64,000 nt of DNA from Themeda triandra (GCA_018135685.1 JAENPR010001608.1:62001-126000); one strand, 5' to 3'. Positions 10,201-22,700 are shown, numbered from the stretch's first letter. The notes: a model not told the origin generated them from the letters alone. Program-made: numbers and translations.

Positions 10201-10516
10201 GCTGTCTAATAGACGGTAAAATAAATTGTCATGTGATTTTAAGACGATCTAACCGATAACCTATATAATAGGTTGTCTTTTAAGTTATCTGATAGTAACA
10301 TATAATTCTTGAAATTAATTATGCATGGATCAAGTAAATGATAGGATCATGTGCAACCATAACTATATAGCTTATTTATGTCATTGGGTCATATCCTAAA
10401 ATATGCTATTCATTACAAATATGATATGACAGTGCAAAATTATGCAAGAAATAATAAAATGAAACGATATTTACACATTACAAAATGTATAAATTAAAGT
10501 TTAGCTATGGTGCCTA

Positions 10517-10796
10517 TCTCTTATATAGACAAACTCCACAATGTATTTCTCTTTACATGAACACGTCCACCTCAGCAGCCTTATTTTCTAAACATGCAAC
10601 ACGTTCACTTTAGCGGTCCACTATCAACTCCACTATCTATTTTTCTTCACATGCAGTTGTACACCTTAGCAATCCACTATTATTTGCCACTAAAAATTTA
10701 TGTTGACATACAATGTGTTCACCTTAGTAGTTCACTATTCTAATATATTTGTATTCCTCCCTCATGTCCGCGGCAACGCGTGGGAAATCCCCCTAG
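10517..10796 (+). mobile_element. Short non-autonomous Helitron, about 280 bp
   Basis: The 5' end TCTCTTATATAGACAAACTC follows an A (10516). The 3' end has a GC-rich hairpin (CCGCG-GCAA-CGCG, near 10768-10783) followed about 10 bases later by CTAG at 10793-10796 and then a host T. TC start, hairpin, CTAG end and A/T insertion without duplication are Helitron hallmarks. A second sequence with the same 5' end starts at 55668. It has no coding capacity and would depend on a Rep/helicase in trans. Confidence 0.7.
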
Positions 10797-11950
10797 TTAT
10801 GAAGATGATGATGCCAGATATGTTCAACTAAATCATTCCTAAGTTGGGTATGTGTCTCTCGATCACGGATTGTAGCATTTCTTTGTAGCACTCTAGAAAA
10901 GCACATGTTATTCCCTATACGAGCTGCTGGTGATAGAGCATATGCTAATCCTGGAGACTGGAGTTGAATTTAAATCGAAAGGCATTGCACCTGACTGTCT
11001 TTGATCTTCAATAATCATATTGTGAAGAATAATACAAGCTTGCATGATTTGAGGGGCTGGACGATTAAATCGAGATTGCAACACCCCAAATGTACGCTCG
11101 ATATTTTTCCTTGCAGCTTCTTGTGCTTGTGCATAAACTATGTCCTTGTCACTTTGAGGGGTTGTTATTGACTTCACAAAGGCAGCCCACGCCCACGGTG
11201 GATATATTCCATCGATGAGATATTAATCATTATTTTATTGTTTTCCATTGACAGAAAAATGCACTTGAGGTGCTTCACCTTTCAATGCTTCTACGAACAA
11301 AGACGAATGGTTCAGTACGTTGATGTCATTGTTAGAACCAGCAACACCAAAGTAACTATGCCATATACGAAGATCATGTGTAGCAACAACCTCAAGAATC
11401 ATAGTAGGAGTATGCTTGTGACCACTGGTGTATTGTCCTCTCCATTCAACCGGATAATTTTTCCACTTCCAGTGCATACAATCAATACTTCCTAGCATAC
11501 CTAGGAAGCCACGGGCCTTATTGAATTATAGTATGCGCTCTGTTTCCTCAACTGTAGGCGGGCGTAGAAACTCTGGTCCAAATGCTTCCATCACTCCTCG
11601 AGCAAACTTTCCTAAGCACTCCCATGTCGTACTTTTACCAATCTTCAGGTTCTCATATAGGGAATCTGCAGTTTTGCGAGCAAAGAAAATAGGAAGAGGA
11701 AGTTGCAGTCTGCAGATGAATTTGATACGAAGAAAAGGAAGTGCATTGGCGGCTTGGCGCCGGGATGAAGAATTTGGCGCGGCACCGCAGCGAGTCCTGT
11801 GAAACAACCACTTCAGCGTACAATGGAACAAAGGTCGTCTCACCCGGCGAAAATGACAGAGATGAGCTCGTTGTTTCGCCAAGCAATGACTTGACTTTCT
11901 CTCTCCTTTCTCTTTCCTCCACATCATCAAAATTTCTACATGGCACTGCA
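10797..11950 (-). pseudogene. PIF/Harbinger transposase pseudogene
   Basis: The minus strand carries an ordered series of Harbinger (plant transposon protein) DDE motifs: GKFARGVMEAFGPEFLRPP (about 11600), GSIDCMHWKWKNYPVEW with the first catalytic Asp (about 11490), AGSNNDINVL with the second (about 11330), DGIYPPWAWAAFVKSI (about 11180), and RKNIERTFGVLQSRF with the Glu (about 11100). A C-terminal ETHTQLRNDLVEHIW lies near 10830. At least two stops lie between the central pieces (about 11220) and frames change near 11510 and 10905. The last stop is formed at the Helitron border. Such transposases insert at TWA targets and are the likely source of TAA-target MITEs. Confidence 0.85.
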
Positions 11951-12685
11951 TGAGACAGGCTATGAGACCGCTGATTTGTAGCAATTTACCTGTCCTAAGA
12001 GCCACCAAAATACGAGCACTTAGTTCCCTACGCCGCCGGGTACCTAGAACGACAAGTGACCACCTTGACTCCAGCAAGACTAGGAGCGTTAAAAAATACC
12101 TAAGCTAGGGGGGATCTTTCATCTGAATCAGAAAGGGATAAAATGACACATAAATAAACGACAAGTGGTTACAGCATTGCCGAATAGCCTCACGTCTGGG
12201 TTTGGTTCTTTCTCTCAGTTTGGCCAGTATATATATTGTAAGAATTATTAATATTGATCGTGGTTGCGACGAGACAGTTTGTAGTAGACACAAACCCAAT
12301 GATGCACTTGTTTGGTCGCAACATTTCCTTTTCGTTTCAGTTTTGTGTACTGGGATTTCGACGCTACGACTGAGCAAAAAGGGATATCCCCGTCACGGCG
12401 CTCTGCATTGGCATTGGAACGCATCCCTCGTCGATTCGCACCGGCGTGGGCTCGCGTTGGCACAACTGCCGGTCCAAAACCCATGTACCTGTTGCAAGAA
12501 GAGCTTGTCCAAAGCAAAACTAGCTATGAGGACCCTTGGCAGGACCGGAGACGCACGCGAATACGCGATGGCGAGATGCTCGTTTTGTTCGATGGGTCGA
12601 ATAAGTGAGCCAGTGAGCAAGCAATTGGGAATTATTATTGTCATGTCCATCCCTAAAATGAACCCGTGTTGTTAGCACGGACATT
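11951..12685. other. Intergenic DNA with no recognised gene
   Basis: Short frames on both strands (for example 12202-12675 plus, 12248-12517 minus) overlap in antisense and have no recognisable domain. Confidence 0.4.
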
Positions 12686-12688
12686 TGT
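12686..12688 (+). repeat. 3-bp target duplication, left (CACTA)
   Basis: TGT next to CACTA; matched at 22717-22719. Confidence 0.85.
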
Positions 12689-12704
12689 CACTACCGGAAT
12701 CAAG

Positions 12705-13120
12705 TTTTTTGCCGATGGCCGGCCGCCATCGGCAAAGCTCCTTTTCCCATCGGCAAAGGGTTTGCCGATGGCAATCTGACGTGGCCATCGGCAAACCCCC
12801 ATCGGCAAAGATTTCATCGGCAAAGCCGGGTTTGCCGATGGCCACTGACATTGCCATCGGAAAATCTTTGCCGATGGCCACGCGTGCCATCGGAAAAGCG
12901 GCCACGTCAGCCGACGCGCCGTCAGGCTGACGGTGGCTTTGCCGATGGCTGACGTGGCCTCGGCCATCGGCAAAGATTTTTTTATTTTTTTTTGAATTTT
13001 TTTTGCCGATGGCAAAAAATAAAATAAAAATGGGAGTAATGGCAAGTTTGCCGATGGCCAGAACCATCGGCAAACCTGGGGATTTCCTGAAGCATAATCC
13101 CAGGGCCATCGGCAAACCTG
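12705..13120. repeat. Left subterminal repeat array of the CACTA element
   Basis: More than ten copies of TTTGCCGATGGC or GCCATCGGCAAA in both orientations, many forming facing pairs. Subterminal motifs of this kind are where TNPA-type proteins bind CACTA ends. A long T-run lies at about 12977-13000. Confidence 0.9.
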
Positions 13121-13710
13121 GAATTTTTTTTTTTCTGTTTTCTTTCCATTTACATTACATTTTAGCACATGCATCGCATATATATCAATTAACCCACATA
13201 TATAGCATATAATCCACATATATAGCAACGAAATACGGTTTTAAGCATCGATACATATCCATCGGAATCCAAACATATCCGGGTCAGAAGCAAAAGAGTC
13301 ATATATGTCACAAGTCATCCATACATGTCTCACAAGCTACAAGGCTAAACCTAGTGGCGCCGTCCCCTTGGGTCCCCGAACCCCCAGCAGCATCCTCCCA
13401 CGCAGGCCAACTCGGGCGCCCAGGGCCGCGGCGTCTTGCCCGGTGGCCGACGTGCCGCGGAGGGAGCACACGCAGGGACGGAGTGCCCGGGTGCGGAGGA
13501 AGGCGGCAGGCCCGGAGTGCGGGTGCTGCGGCCACGAGTACCCCTGCGGCGGTGGAGGACCCCAAGTGCGTCGCGTGGGGAAGCTCTGGTACGGTGGCGT
13601 GGGGAAGCTTTGGTACTGTGGAGAAGCTCCTGGTGGGCTTGGAGTCGGGTTCGAACCCGCCGACGGTGCCTGCACAAAGAACAAGTGATGTAATTAGTAC
13701 AACTCCCCGC

Positions 13711-13851
13711 AAAATTTCGGCAGCACCTCCCTTGCACGGGAGGTTCCAAAACGCAAAAAACATGGCACGAAAAACATGGGCACAAGGCCAAACATGGCAC
13801 AAGGCCAAACATGGCACGAAGGCCAAACATGGGCACGAAGGCCAACTGACG
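13711..13851. repeat. CACTA internal module, copy 1: hairpin plus minisatellite
   Basis: AAAATTTCGGCAGCACCTCC leads into the hairpin CCTCCCTTGCACGGGAGG (13726-13743). Four or more degenerate units containing GGCACGAAGGCCAAACATG follow. The same module recurs at 19551-19725. Confidence 0.8.
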
Positions 13852-13879
13852 CGAGAAGCTAAAGCGAGAGGCAATGTAC

Positions 13880-16110
13880 TCACCCGACAGGAAGAGGCGG
13901 TGCACTAGGCAGTGAAACTACCGGTGGTGGAGCGTAGATCGAGGCAGGAGGCTCCTCCATTCCCGGGATCTGGGCCGCGAAGTGCCTGCCCAACCGCGCC
14001 GTAGTGCGCCGTCGGTGCCGCCACCTCGCTCCCCGAACCCGCGCCGAAATCCTCGCCTCAATGCTCGCCTCAATGGCCGCCTCCCGCTCCTCCTCCCTGG
14101 CCCTCATCTCCTCGATCGTGGCCTGCAATATTACACCAGCACGATTGATGTTATTTGAAGGCAAGCTACATCATGAAGGCAGGCTACATCATGAAACTCC
14201 ACTTACCTGAAGACTGCTGATCACCTGCGCGCTGCTCTGCTGCCGAGGCGCTATGGGGATCTGCGATCCGCCCCCACTCTCCCGGTCTCTCCTGCGGATC
14301 TTGGTCAGCGTCTCAACAGAGGACGGGTCGATGATGCTGTTGGCCAAGTAGTACCGGCCGTGCTGCTTCCCTCCTCCAACCCTCTGCAGGAGGTCAGTAT
14401 CCAGGGGCTCGGTGGCGGGGTCGTAGGTGTCGCCATGTTTCGCTCGAGCTGCGGCGGTGTACTTGGTGAGCTTGTCGTAGACCGTCGGGCTGGTGTACTT
14501 CTCTGGCCCGTGCGACGAGCTGTACACGGTGGTGGCGCTTTCGCTCTGCCGATGTGAGCAAGCGCGAACCCCGTGAACTCATTGATTTGCTCACCACCAT
14601 GCGACGACGACTGCGAGGAAAACACAAACATGGTTACAAGTAGTGACAATTGAGCGCTATAACAAATGCATCAACAGAAGGATACATACCCATCTGTCCA
14701 TGTACTCTGGCAGGATCAGGCTCCCTTGGTGGTGTGGGACCCCTAACCGGTCGAGCTCCACCTTGTGTTTCAAATGACGTCTTCTGCGCTCCGCGTACGC
14801 CGCGCAGCGTACGCCACCCTCCCGACAATTGCCTCCCGGCGGTCCTCGTACTTGCCGCACCGGCCGGAGGCATCGCATGACATTCAAGTTTTTGTTATTA
14901 CGAGATAATGAATGGAATGTGTCATGTAAGAAATCACCGATGTTTCTGCCTAATTACCCGCAATCTTGCTCCTCGGTGAGGTCGGTCCCCTCGACAAGAC
15001 AACTCCCGCGCCTCCGTCTTACTTATCTTCGCTTCTTGATGTTGGCGTAGTAGGCGATGACGGCACGGGTACGCGCCTCGTAGAACATGTCCCCGAGCCG
15101 GTCGGCGTACACCACGTCCCCGCCGCTCGCGACGCCCGCACCGCAGTCCACCTCCTCGTCCAACTTGAAGTACAAGCGCACACGGGCATCAAACATCATT
15201 TCATTGTTTGAAAGAAGTCCAACGAATAATGTTGTATTGAGATATGTGATGCGATGCAAAGACTCACCCGAACTCATCCTTGATCTTCGAGCAAGGACTC
15301 TTCCCTCGTCGTCCTTGATAAGGTAGAAGTCCCGCCAATCCTCCAAGACGATGGTCTCACCCTTGGGGGTGACGACCAAGCCGAGGGAAGTGCTTCTTAA
15401 TCGCGGAGGCTCGGATGCTAGTTGGACGACGTGAGCACTCCTTTTTTGTCACCTTTTTCCGGCCCCCGCACGAGTCATTAACGGCAATTGTTAGTACGCA
15501 TTTTGAATTTGAAAATGTCATATGAACAAGTGTAGAAATCAACAATGGTTACTTACTTGCCCGCGGGCCGGATCACCGGCGCTCGTCCCGGGCCGGAGGG
15601 TCGGGAGCTGGTGGGGCCGCGGCGGAAGGGCTTACGAGGAGCCGTGGAACTCGAGCCGCCCGCGGACTCCTCGTCGCCACCCCTGGACCTCGTCGTCGCC
15701 ACCCTCGCCGTCCTCGTCGTCTCCACCGCCGCCGCCGCCACCGTCACCGGTCGTCGTCCTCGTCGTCGCCTCCTCCCCGGGAGGCCGTCGGGAATGCCTC
15801 CTCGACGGCGTGCGGTGTCGTCCCCGGGGGCCTCGACCGGCGGGTGGACGGCTCCACCTCAAGCTCCTCGTCCTCGTCCTCGTCCTCGCGGTGGTCGGCC
15901 GCCACGTGCTCCTCGTCCTCGAGGTGGTCGTCCTCGCGGTGGTCGGCCGCCACGTGCTCCTCCTCCTCGGGCCGCTGCGTCGGTACCTCGACCGGACGTT
16001 CCGTTGTGGCCGCTTTCCGCTGGCATTTTGTCGAGTGCCCGCAATGACAAAGATTAGAAGAGTTAGTATTAATGACAAATACTTGTAAAGAAACATAAAT
16101 GCAAAGCAAA
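13880..16110 (-). pseudogene. TNPA-like second CACTA gene (plant Transposase_24-like), fragmentary
   Basis: Downstream of TNP2 on the same strand, pieces of a second gene appear in order. An acidic, repeat-rich N-terminal part (about 16110-15744) contains the repeated EHVAADHRED. A domain with VLEDWRDFYLIKDDEGRVLA-like and DRLGDMFYEARTRAVIAYYA segments lies at 15379-15023. VELDRLGVPHHQGSLILPEY follows near 14750, and YTSPTVYDKLTKYTAAAR with DTDLLQRVGGGKQHGRYYL at 14527-14189. A Glu/Arg-rich helix (IEEMRAREEEREAAIEASIE) lies near 14110. This order fits the DNA-binding TNPA-type proteins of grass CACTA elements. Frames change between pieces, consistent with introns, but an intact model cannot be built by eye. 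Confidence 0.7.
15880..15970. repeat. Short coding tandem repeat in the TNPA-like gene
   Basis: Two near-identical units containing GGTGGTCGGCCGCCACGTGC lie about 50 bases apart and duplicate the EHVAADHRED peptide on the minus strand. Confidence 0.7.
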
Positions 16111-16111
16111 A

Positions 16112-18954
16112 TTATGAACTGCAAGGTAATATTAATAACAATATAGTATTACATGAATTAGAAATTATCTCCGCGAAAGGCAATATTGCCGGAGAGCGCT
16201 CGTCCTCATCATCAGTAGTGTCATCATCACTATCAATATTGTCGAGCTCTCTTTCGTCCTCATCATGATCAACATCCTCCTCAACAACTACATCGCGTCG
16301 CCACTGCCATTCCTCAAGGATTCGTAAGTCCTCAGCATCGTGCACCTCATCACCCTCGTCCTCATCGATGTCGCTGTTTACTTCCATACCCATCAGCGAA
16401 GCAATGTCTATCTCCAACCTACCTTCTAGCCCCTAAGGTTGATAGAACTCTTGATAATCTCGGGTTTCTTCAAGGTTCAGCAACAAGTATATCATGATAG
16501 TGTGCCACTCATCATGCATCAAGTACACGTTGGTCCCTGCGCCTGCTCTCCCGAGATCCCCTTTGAAAAGGCTAAGGGTGCATGAATTCTCGTCGATGTT
16601 GTAACGAGGGGTTGGATCTCCCGGTCTTTGAAGTTTTTCGGTATAGTACGCCTGTGTGAATGTCGACACCTCCTCCATAATGAATGCCTCTGCAACAGAA
16701 GCCTCAATTTTGGCTTTATTTTTACACTTCTTCCAAAGTAGCTTTAGACACCTCTCGATTGGATAGCACCACCGGTGCTGCACGGCCCCCCCCCAACCGT
16801 GCCTCCCTTGGTAGATGCAAAATGAGATCTTGCATGGAGAGGAAGAAGCGGGTGGAAATATCATCTCCAACTTGCGAGCAACTTTGGTACTTGTTCCTCC
16901 GAGTTCAACACAAACTTCCCAAGACAACTCCTTGGCACAAAGGCGGCGGAAGAAAAAGCTTAACTCTGCCCGGGACGCGCCACACCGGCTCGGGGACGTA
17001 TCTCGGGTCATCGCGGGAAGGATACGCTCAATCCGGATGTGGAAGTCATGACTCTTCATCCCTACGACTTTGCCGGTCTGCAAGTTCACCGCCGCTCGGA
17101 TTCGCCGCATACCCATCGGGAAACTTAGCTTCTTCATCCACTCCGTGCTTCCTTCCTATGTGGCCTCTTCGGGATGTAATCGGTAGGGCCCTTCTTCCAT
17201 CTCTTGCCTGGCGCAGGGGCCTTCATCACTAGATGTGGTCTATCACAAATCGTTTCAATGTCAGTCTAGCCTTAACGTTGTCCTTTGACTTCTTGCCAAT
17301 CTCCATGAGTGTTGCCCGAGTGCCTCGGCGACATTCTTTTACGTGTGCATTACATCAATGTTGTGTGGAAGAAGAAGGTTCTTGTAGTAGGGAGCCTAGT
17401 CAAGCCCGAGATATGAGTCCACATGTGCGTGGTACCATATCCTTTGAAACCACCATTCACGTCATCAATTTCGAGAGCCTCTATCGTGCAAGGATGTCGG
17501 TGGGCTCTTTTCCTTAGGGATGGGGCCGATGACTTGAACACCTTTCGTGAAGTGCTTTTTATCTCGTCTCGGTGGATGGTCCTCCTTTAGGAATTGACGA
17601 TGTTTGTCGAAAGAAGAATACTTGCCACCCTTGGCCGGCCCAGGTGAACATCACATCGCCTTGCATGTTGGGCAAGGGAACTTCCGTGAACACACCACGC
17701 GCCGAATAAGCCGTACGCCGGAAGTCATGCATTGAGTACCTTGGTACCACACATGCATCGTGAAGTTCGTCTTTGTTGCTCGGTCGTACGTCGTACCCCT
17801 CTTCCCATGCTTTTCGCAATTCATCCCACACTTTGCATGAACACACCCATGTTGTTGCCGGGTGTCCAGGTATTATCGGGTCAAGAACACATTCTTGGGT
17901 TCGAACATGGCCGGGGGAAGATTCGGGGGATCACGAACACGGGCCAACAAGTGTACGGGGCCGCACTCATCCCAAACGGGTTGAACCCATCTTGTTGCCC
18001 GGTGCTACGCGTACATTCCGAGCCTCCTTGGCCTTTTCATGATTCATGGCATCGAAGTGCTTCCATGCCTCAGCATCCACTGGGTGCTGCATCTTCTCAC
18101 TGTATCTTTTGCCATTCTTGTGCCACGTCATTTGTTTCGCTGACTCCTCTGTCATGTACTGCTGTTGCAGCCTCGGTAGTACATGAAGGTGCCTAACCAC
18201 CATCAAGGGGATCTTAGACTGTTTCTTACTGCCATCACTGCCTTCTACCTCCACGTATCTAGAGGCTTTGCACTTCGGACGGTGTGTTCTTTGTCGCTTC
18301 GTCTCCCAGGACGGGACACACCCGTTCTTACAAGCTTGGATCGGGTCATACGGCATCTTGAGTGCTCGAAGGAGCCTCTGTGACTCGTACGTGCTCTTTG
18401 GCAACACGTGAAGCTCCGGAAGCAGCCCGCCAACCGTCGCCAACACGAGATCAAAACCTTCTCGACTGATGCCCAGTGACGCCTTCAAGCCTATTAGGCG
18501 TGAAATGGCATCCGGTTTAGAAATGTGGGTGTTCACGTGAAGGGGCCGCTGTGCCGCCTCCATCATGGTGTAGTACACCTTTCTTTGTGTCCTCTAGATC
18601 TTGTTCCTCCACCTCCGTTCCTTCACGGCGCCAACGTACGCGGCATGTCTGCCATTCCGCATCTGCATCAAACCCCGTGAGGTCTGGTATCACCACCGCC
18701 TCCCTAAGCCGTTTGCGTTCCCCATGGAGAGTCCATCGGGTGTAGTTTGGAACGTATCCATACTTCCAAATATCTTGCCACATCGGCCGCTTCTCTTTCC
18801 TTGTCTCGTTCTTACACTTGGCACAGGGACAAAACACCCGAATCGACCCTTTAGCAGATTTGCCAAATGCTTGCTCTAGGAATTCATTGGTCCCCTTTAT
18901 CCATTGCTCTGTCTTGTCTTTGAACCCCGTGTACATCCACTCACGGTCAGCCAT
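16112..18954 (-). pseudogene. CACTA transposase (TNP2/TNPD type), decayed
   Basis: Minus-strand pieces in the expected order. The N-terminal transposon-associated domain starts MADREWMYTGFKDKTEQWI at 18954 and includes CPCAKCKNETRKEKRP. A frameshift near 18580 leads to the TNP2 region (HISKPDAISRLIGLKASLGI; MTWHKNGKRYSEKMQHPVD) ending near 17967. Degraded core pieces such as VWDELRKAWEEGYDVRPS follow at 17846-17559 in other frames. The C-terminal DUF4218-like part (VGMKSHDFHI, LFFRRLCAKELSW-like, PIERCLKLLWKKCKNKAKIE) runs 17137-16433. It stops at a TAG, beyond which the same frame continues into an acidic tail (EVNSDIDEDEGDEVHDAEDL) to about 16112. At least two frameshifts and one stop; introns may explain some breaks but not all. 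Confidence 0.88.
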
Positions 18955-19550
18955 CCTCGTCATGCGCCAACGTAAGCGAGTAATGAAACAAGAGCTGCAT
19001 CTACAAGGCGTTCCTACCATCTAATAGGTGAAGGATAGGTCCTAATCCCACCCGAGGATGCGTAGATGAGGTTAGCTTCCATGCTCGCTCCCGTCGAGAC
19101 GGAATTTCGGCGACACCTCCCCATTGTTCTCCCGATACACGTCCCGACCGGGAGAGTGTGTATCCGGAGAATAACGGGGAGGGCTGCCAAACTCCGACTC
19201 GGACGGGGGCGGAACATGGAAGCTAACCCATCTACGCATCCTCAGGCTGTCCAAAAACGTGGACAATCCGAAGAGAAACCGTCGCAGATATGCAGCGATC
19301 CACATACCAACGACCGCGAATCTCTTTCGGACGGGAGATGCCTAACTCGGTTACGCAATGTAGTGACATGGACTATAAGGAATAGTGGTGATTTATACCT
19401 AGGGTGGCGGCGCAGAGGCGGGTAGCGAGCCGGAGGAGAGTCGACGCGGTGCAGGAAGACCCGCAACGCCCAAGAAGAAGATCGTCGTCACCGAGTACCT
19501 CCCACAGGTCCTCCTCCTGCAAAAAGAGGAAAAAAGATTAGAAGCCACTC

Positions 19551-19725
19551 AAAATTTCGGCAGCACCTCCCCTGCACGGGGAGGTTCCAAAACCTGCAAA
19601 AAAACATGGCACGAAGGCCAACAACCACCACGGCACGATGGCCAATAACCACCACGGCACGAAGGCCGATAAACACAGCGGCACGAAGGCCGACATCACA
19701 ACGGCACGAAGGCCGACAAGAAGAG
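19551..19725. repeat. CACTA internal module, copy 2: hairpin plus minisatellite
   Basis: The same lead sequence and the hairpin CCTCCCCTGCACGGGGAGG (19566-19584), then about five units containing GGCACGAAGGCC. The two copies bracket the transposase genes. Confidence 0.8.
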
Positions 19726-19899
19726 AAGGGTTCGTATACCTTGCTCTCATAGCCGAATCGACGACGGTGGAGGTGGAGGTGTCGGCGGGACGTACACGAT
19801 CAAGCTCCCCTACGACACGTCCTGCTCTGCAAAACAATAAAGACATCAATATTAGTGGACGAACGGCGTTGACGACGTGGACGGAAGACATCAATAAAG

Positions 19900-20415
19900 A
19901 CACTACTAACTACTACTAACCACTACTAACTATCACATTCCACATTCCAATAATGATTCTAGGATCAAACCATTGCAGCGAGCATCATATTCACATTGGG
20001 GGTAAGAGGATACCCCCATTCCAACAAACAGGGCAAAATTGCAGAGCCAGTACCACCACCACCACCAGGAAACCATTTCTTCGCCTAGCCCCAACAGATC
20101 CCATACTAAGCCCTATGCAATCGAGACTTGGCGGAGCTTCAATCAATGAAAGCCTTTAGACTAAGTGTGACAAAGCAACCTTGCATCTCAACTACTCGAG
20201 AAATCGTAGGTCTTGTTAACCTATATGTATATGACACTAAAGCCTAACAACCACTACCAAACACTACTAACTATCACTACTAACTACTACTACTAACCAC
20301 TACTACTAACCACTACTAACTATCACTACTAACTACTACAACTAACCACCACTAACACTACTAATTACTACTACTAACCACTACTAACTACCACTAACTA
20401 CTACTACTACTAACA
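19900..20415. repeat. (ACT)n-type microsatellite tracts
   Basis: Degenerate ACTACTAAC arrays at about 19904-19935 and 20267-20413, upstream of the transposase genes inside the CACTA element. The stretch between is unassigned AT-rich DNA. Confidence 0.8.
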
Positions 20416-21170
20416 CTAGAAGGGTAGGGTTTACCTTGACGGCAAGAAGAGCAAGGTTCAGCGACGGCGGTGGGGATCACCGCAGCAGCAGGATGATCGA
20501 CGGGGTCATCTCGGCAACTTCCTCTTCTTCCTCCTCCCCCTTCTTTCTTCCTCTTCTTCCTCCTCCCCCTACTTTCTTCCTCTTCCTCCGCTAGCCGATG
20601 GCGTCTTCTTCTCCCTGCGCTAGGACGGGGATGGCGGGCGCGCGGTGGAGGACGAGGATGGCGGGGAGGACGCCGTGGTGGGACAGGAGGAGACGCCCGC
20701 GAGTGGGACGTGATGGCGGGCGGCGGTGGAGCACGGGCCGGGGCGGCGCGCCGGGAATGGGACGGCGGGGGGCGCGGCGGTGGAGCACAGCGTGGCGGCG
20801 GTGGAGCACAGCGGGGCGCGGTGGAGGCGGGGAGGGGGCGGTGGTGCGGCAGCGGCGGGCGAGGGCGCCGGGAGGAGAAGGGCAGCCGCGGGCGAGCGGC
20901 GCCGGGAGGAAATGGCACCCGTCGGCCGGCCGGTCGCTGGCCTCGCCGCACCGCCGCGTGAGGAAAAGGAGAGCGGGCGGCGAGGAGCAGCCGGGGAAGC
21001 GGCGGCGATGGGCGGGGAGCGGGCGGCGGCGATAGCGAGGAGCGGGCGGCCGGGGAAGCGGCGGCGATGGGCAACTGTGGCGGCGGGGCGGCGGCGATGG
21101 AGCGCGGCGATGGAGCGGGGTGTCGATCTAGGGTTGGGGCGGGGTGGGGTGGGGGTGGGCCGTGTTATTC
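20416..21170. other. GC-rich segment of the CACTA element, likely 5' leader or promoter side
   Basis: Strongly GC-rich with purine/pyrimidine repeats. Long frames on both strands (for example 20394-21074 minus, Pro/Arg-rich) come from the composition and show no domain. It lies upstream of TNP2 on the minus strand, so a CpG-rich leader is plausible. Confidence 0.45.
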
Positions 21171-21319
21171 AATTTTTTTTTGAAACGAGACTTTGCCGAT
21201 GGCCACACGGGCCGCCATCGGCAAAAAGCGCCCACATGGCGGCGGAGCGGGCCCGCCCCGGCTTTGCCGATGGCGGCTGACCCGCCATCGGCAACCTTTT
21301 TTTACCGACGGCCTACCCA

Positions 21320-22280
21320 GGCCGTCGGCAAAGTTTCTATTTTTTTTTTTGATTTTTCCTTCCATTTTTTTTCTGGTAAATTCCTACCTCAAATACAACC
21401 CACATCCAAATCTTGGGACATTTTTGAACTTTTTAGCTATATTTCGTGAATTATTCCTGTTACTTTGGATTTTCCCAGCGACTCCAAATTTGAACTGCAG
21501 GTACATGAAATAATGGGACTTTTTGATCCGAAAGATGATATTCATGATTCTCCGAGTATGTTCAGGCCGTATCCAGCACCTCGCATGAAATTACCACCAT
21601 TTTGCCGTCGTAACGTGGAGAGTGACATGCACAGAAAGTGTTTTTAAATTATATAAAATTCAAACGAAGTTCGAAATTGACGAAACTTGACGGGTTGTGT
21701 TGTCATCGCATGTGGAGTCTCTGATAAAAATTTCAAAAATTTTCGAGCAAGTTGTCACATCGGATGGCCAAAACCAAGACATCTCCACATGTCATCACTT
21801 GTGATCACATGTGAAGTTGTCTGGGTTTTGGCGATCCGACGTTACAACTTGTTCGAAACTTTTTGAAATTTTTACCACAGACTCCGCATGCCATGGCCAC
21901 ACAACTCGTCAAGTTTCGTCAATTTTCGACTTCGTTTGGATTTTATATAATTTAAAAACACTTTCCGTGCACGTCACTCCCCACATTACGACTGCAAAAT
22001 GGTCGTAATTTCATGCGAGGTGCTGGATACGGCCTCAAAATACTCCGAGCATCATGAATACCTTGTTTCGATCAAAAAGTTCCATTATTTCATGTACCTG
22101 CAGTTCAAAACCGGAGTTGCCGTAAAATTGCAAAGAAACGAAATAATTCACGAAATATAGCAAAAACTCAAAATGGTCCCAATTTTTGCAGGTGGGTTGT
22201 ATTTGAGGTAGGAAGGCACCAGAAAAAAACTAGAAGCAAAAATCAAAAAAAAAATACAAAAGGCCGTCGGCAAAAATAAT
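21320..22280. repeat. Long palindrome inside the CACTA right end, arms about 430-480 bp
   Basis: The left arm (about 21320-21798) and right arm (about 21802-22280) are inverted copies with an axis near 21800 at ATCACTTGTGAT. Matching landmarks: TTCCTACCTCAAATACAACC at about 21381 with its complement at about 22200, and TGCAGGTACATGAAATAATG at about 21497 with its complement at about 22085. Arms differ by scattered substitutions. Extra subterminal-type motifs lie just outside the left arm (21190-21335), as if part of the element end had been duplicated in inverse orientation. Transcripts would fold into a long hairpin. Confidence 0.85.
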
Positions 22281-22700
22281 TTGCCGATGGCCGGCCATCG
22301 GCAAAGCACGTGGGCCCGGCGGCTCCCGAGGCTGCCACGTGGCCGTGTTTTGCCGATGGCCGTGGCCATCGGCAAACTGTGTGATTTGCCGATGGCTGGA
22401 CGGCCCGGCCATCGGCAAAGGGCACGGCGTCGGCCGGCCCCCGACGGCGTCGTCCCTGGGCCAATTTTGCCGATGGCCGGGCTTTGCCGATGGCCCGGCC
22501 ATCGGCAAAAATTGGCCTTTGCCGATGGCGGTAGTTTGCCGATGGCCTGGCCACCGGCAAATAACAGGTTTGCCCATGGCCGTAGTTTGCCGATGGCTGG
22601 GCCATCGGCAAATTGATTTTTTGCCGATGGCGGCAACTTGGTGGTTTGCCGATGGCTGACCACTTTGCCATCGGCAAAGCTGGCCGCCATCGGCAAACAA
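22262..22700. repeat. Right subterminal repeat array of the CACTA element
   Basis: The same motif as at the left end, in both orientations, packed through 22280-22700. Together with the left array it marks the transposase-binding ends. Confidence 0.9.

Noticed and set aside
12653..13228. Frames reading RWPSAN/PMAIGK repeats at the CACTA ends (also 22148-22874)
   Set aside because: Translations of the subterminal TTTGCCGATGGC array, not genes.
13308..13908. Several 180-190-residue frames near the CACTA left end
   Set aside because: They overlap on both strands through the hairpin-minisatellite module and lack any family signal.
15522..16096. Long frames on both strands in the GC-rich part of the CACTA element
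   Set aside because: Ser, Arg and Gly repeats on opposite strands of a trinucleotide-like GC region; only the minus-strand TNPA-like reading fits its neighbours.
19900..20415. ACTACTAAC arrays considered as a CRISPR-like repeat
   Set aside because: No spacers of regular length and a eukaryotic context; it is a microsatellite.
20394..21280. 226-residue Pro/Arg/Ala frame and its antisense frames
   Set aside because: Pure composition effect in GC-rich repeats; no domain, and frames are open on both strands.
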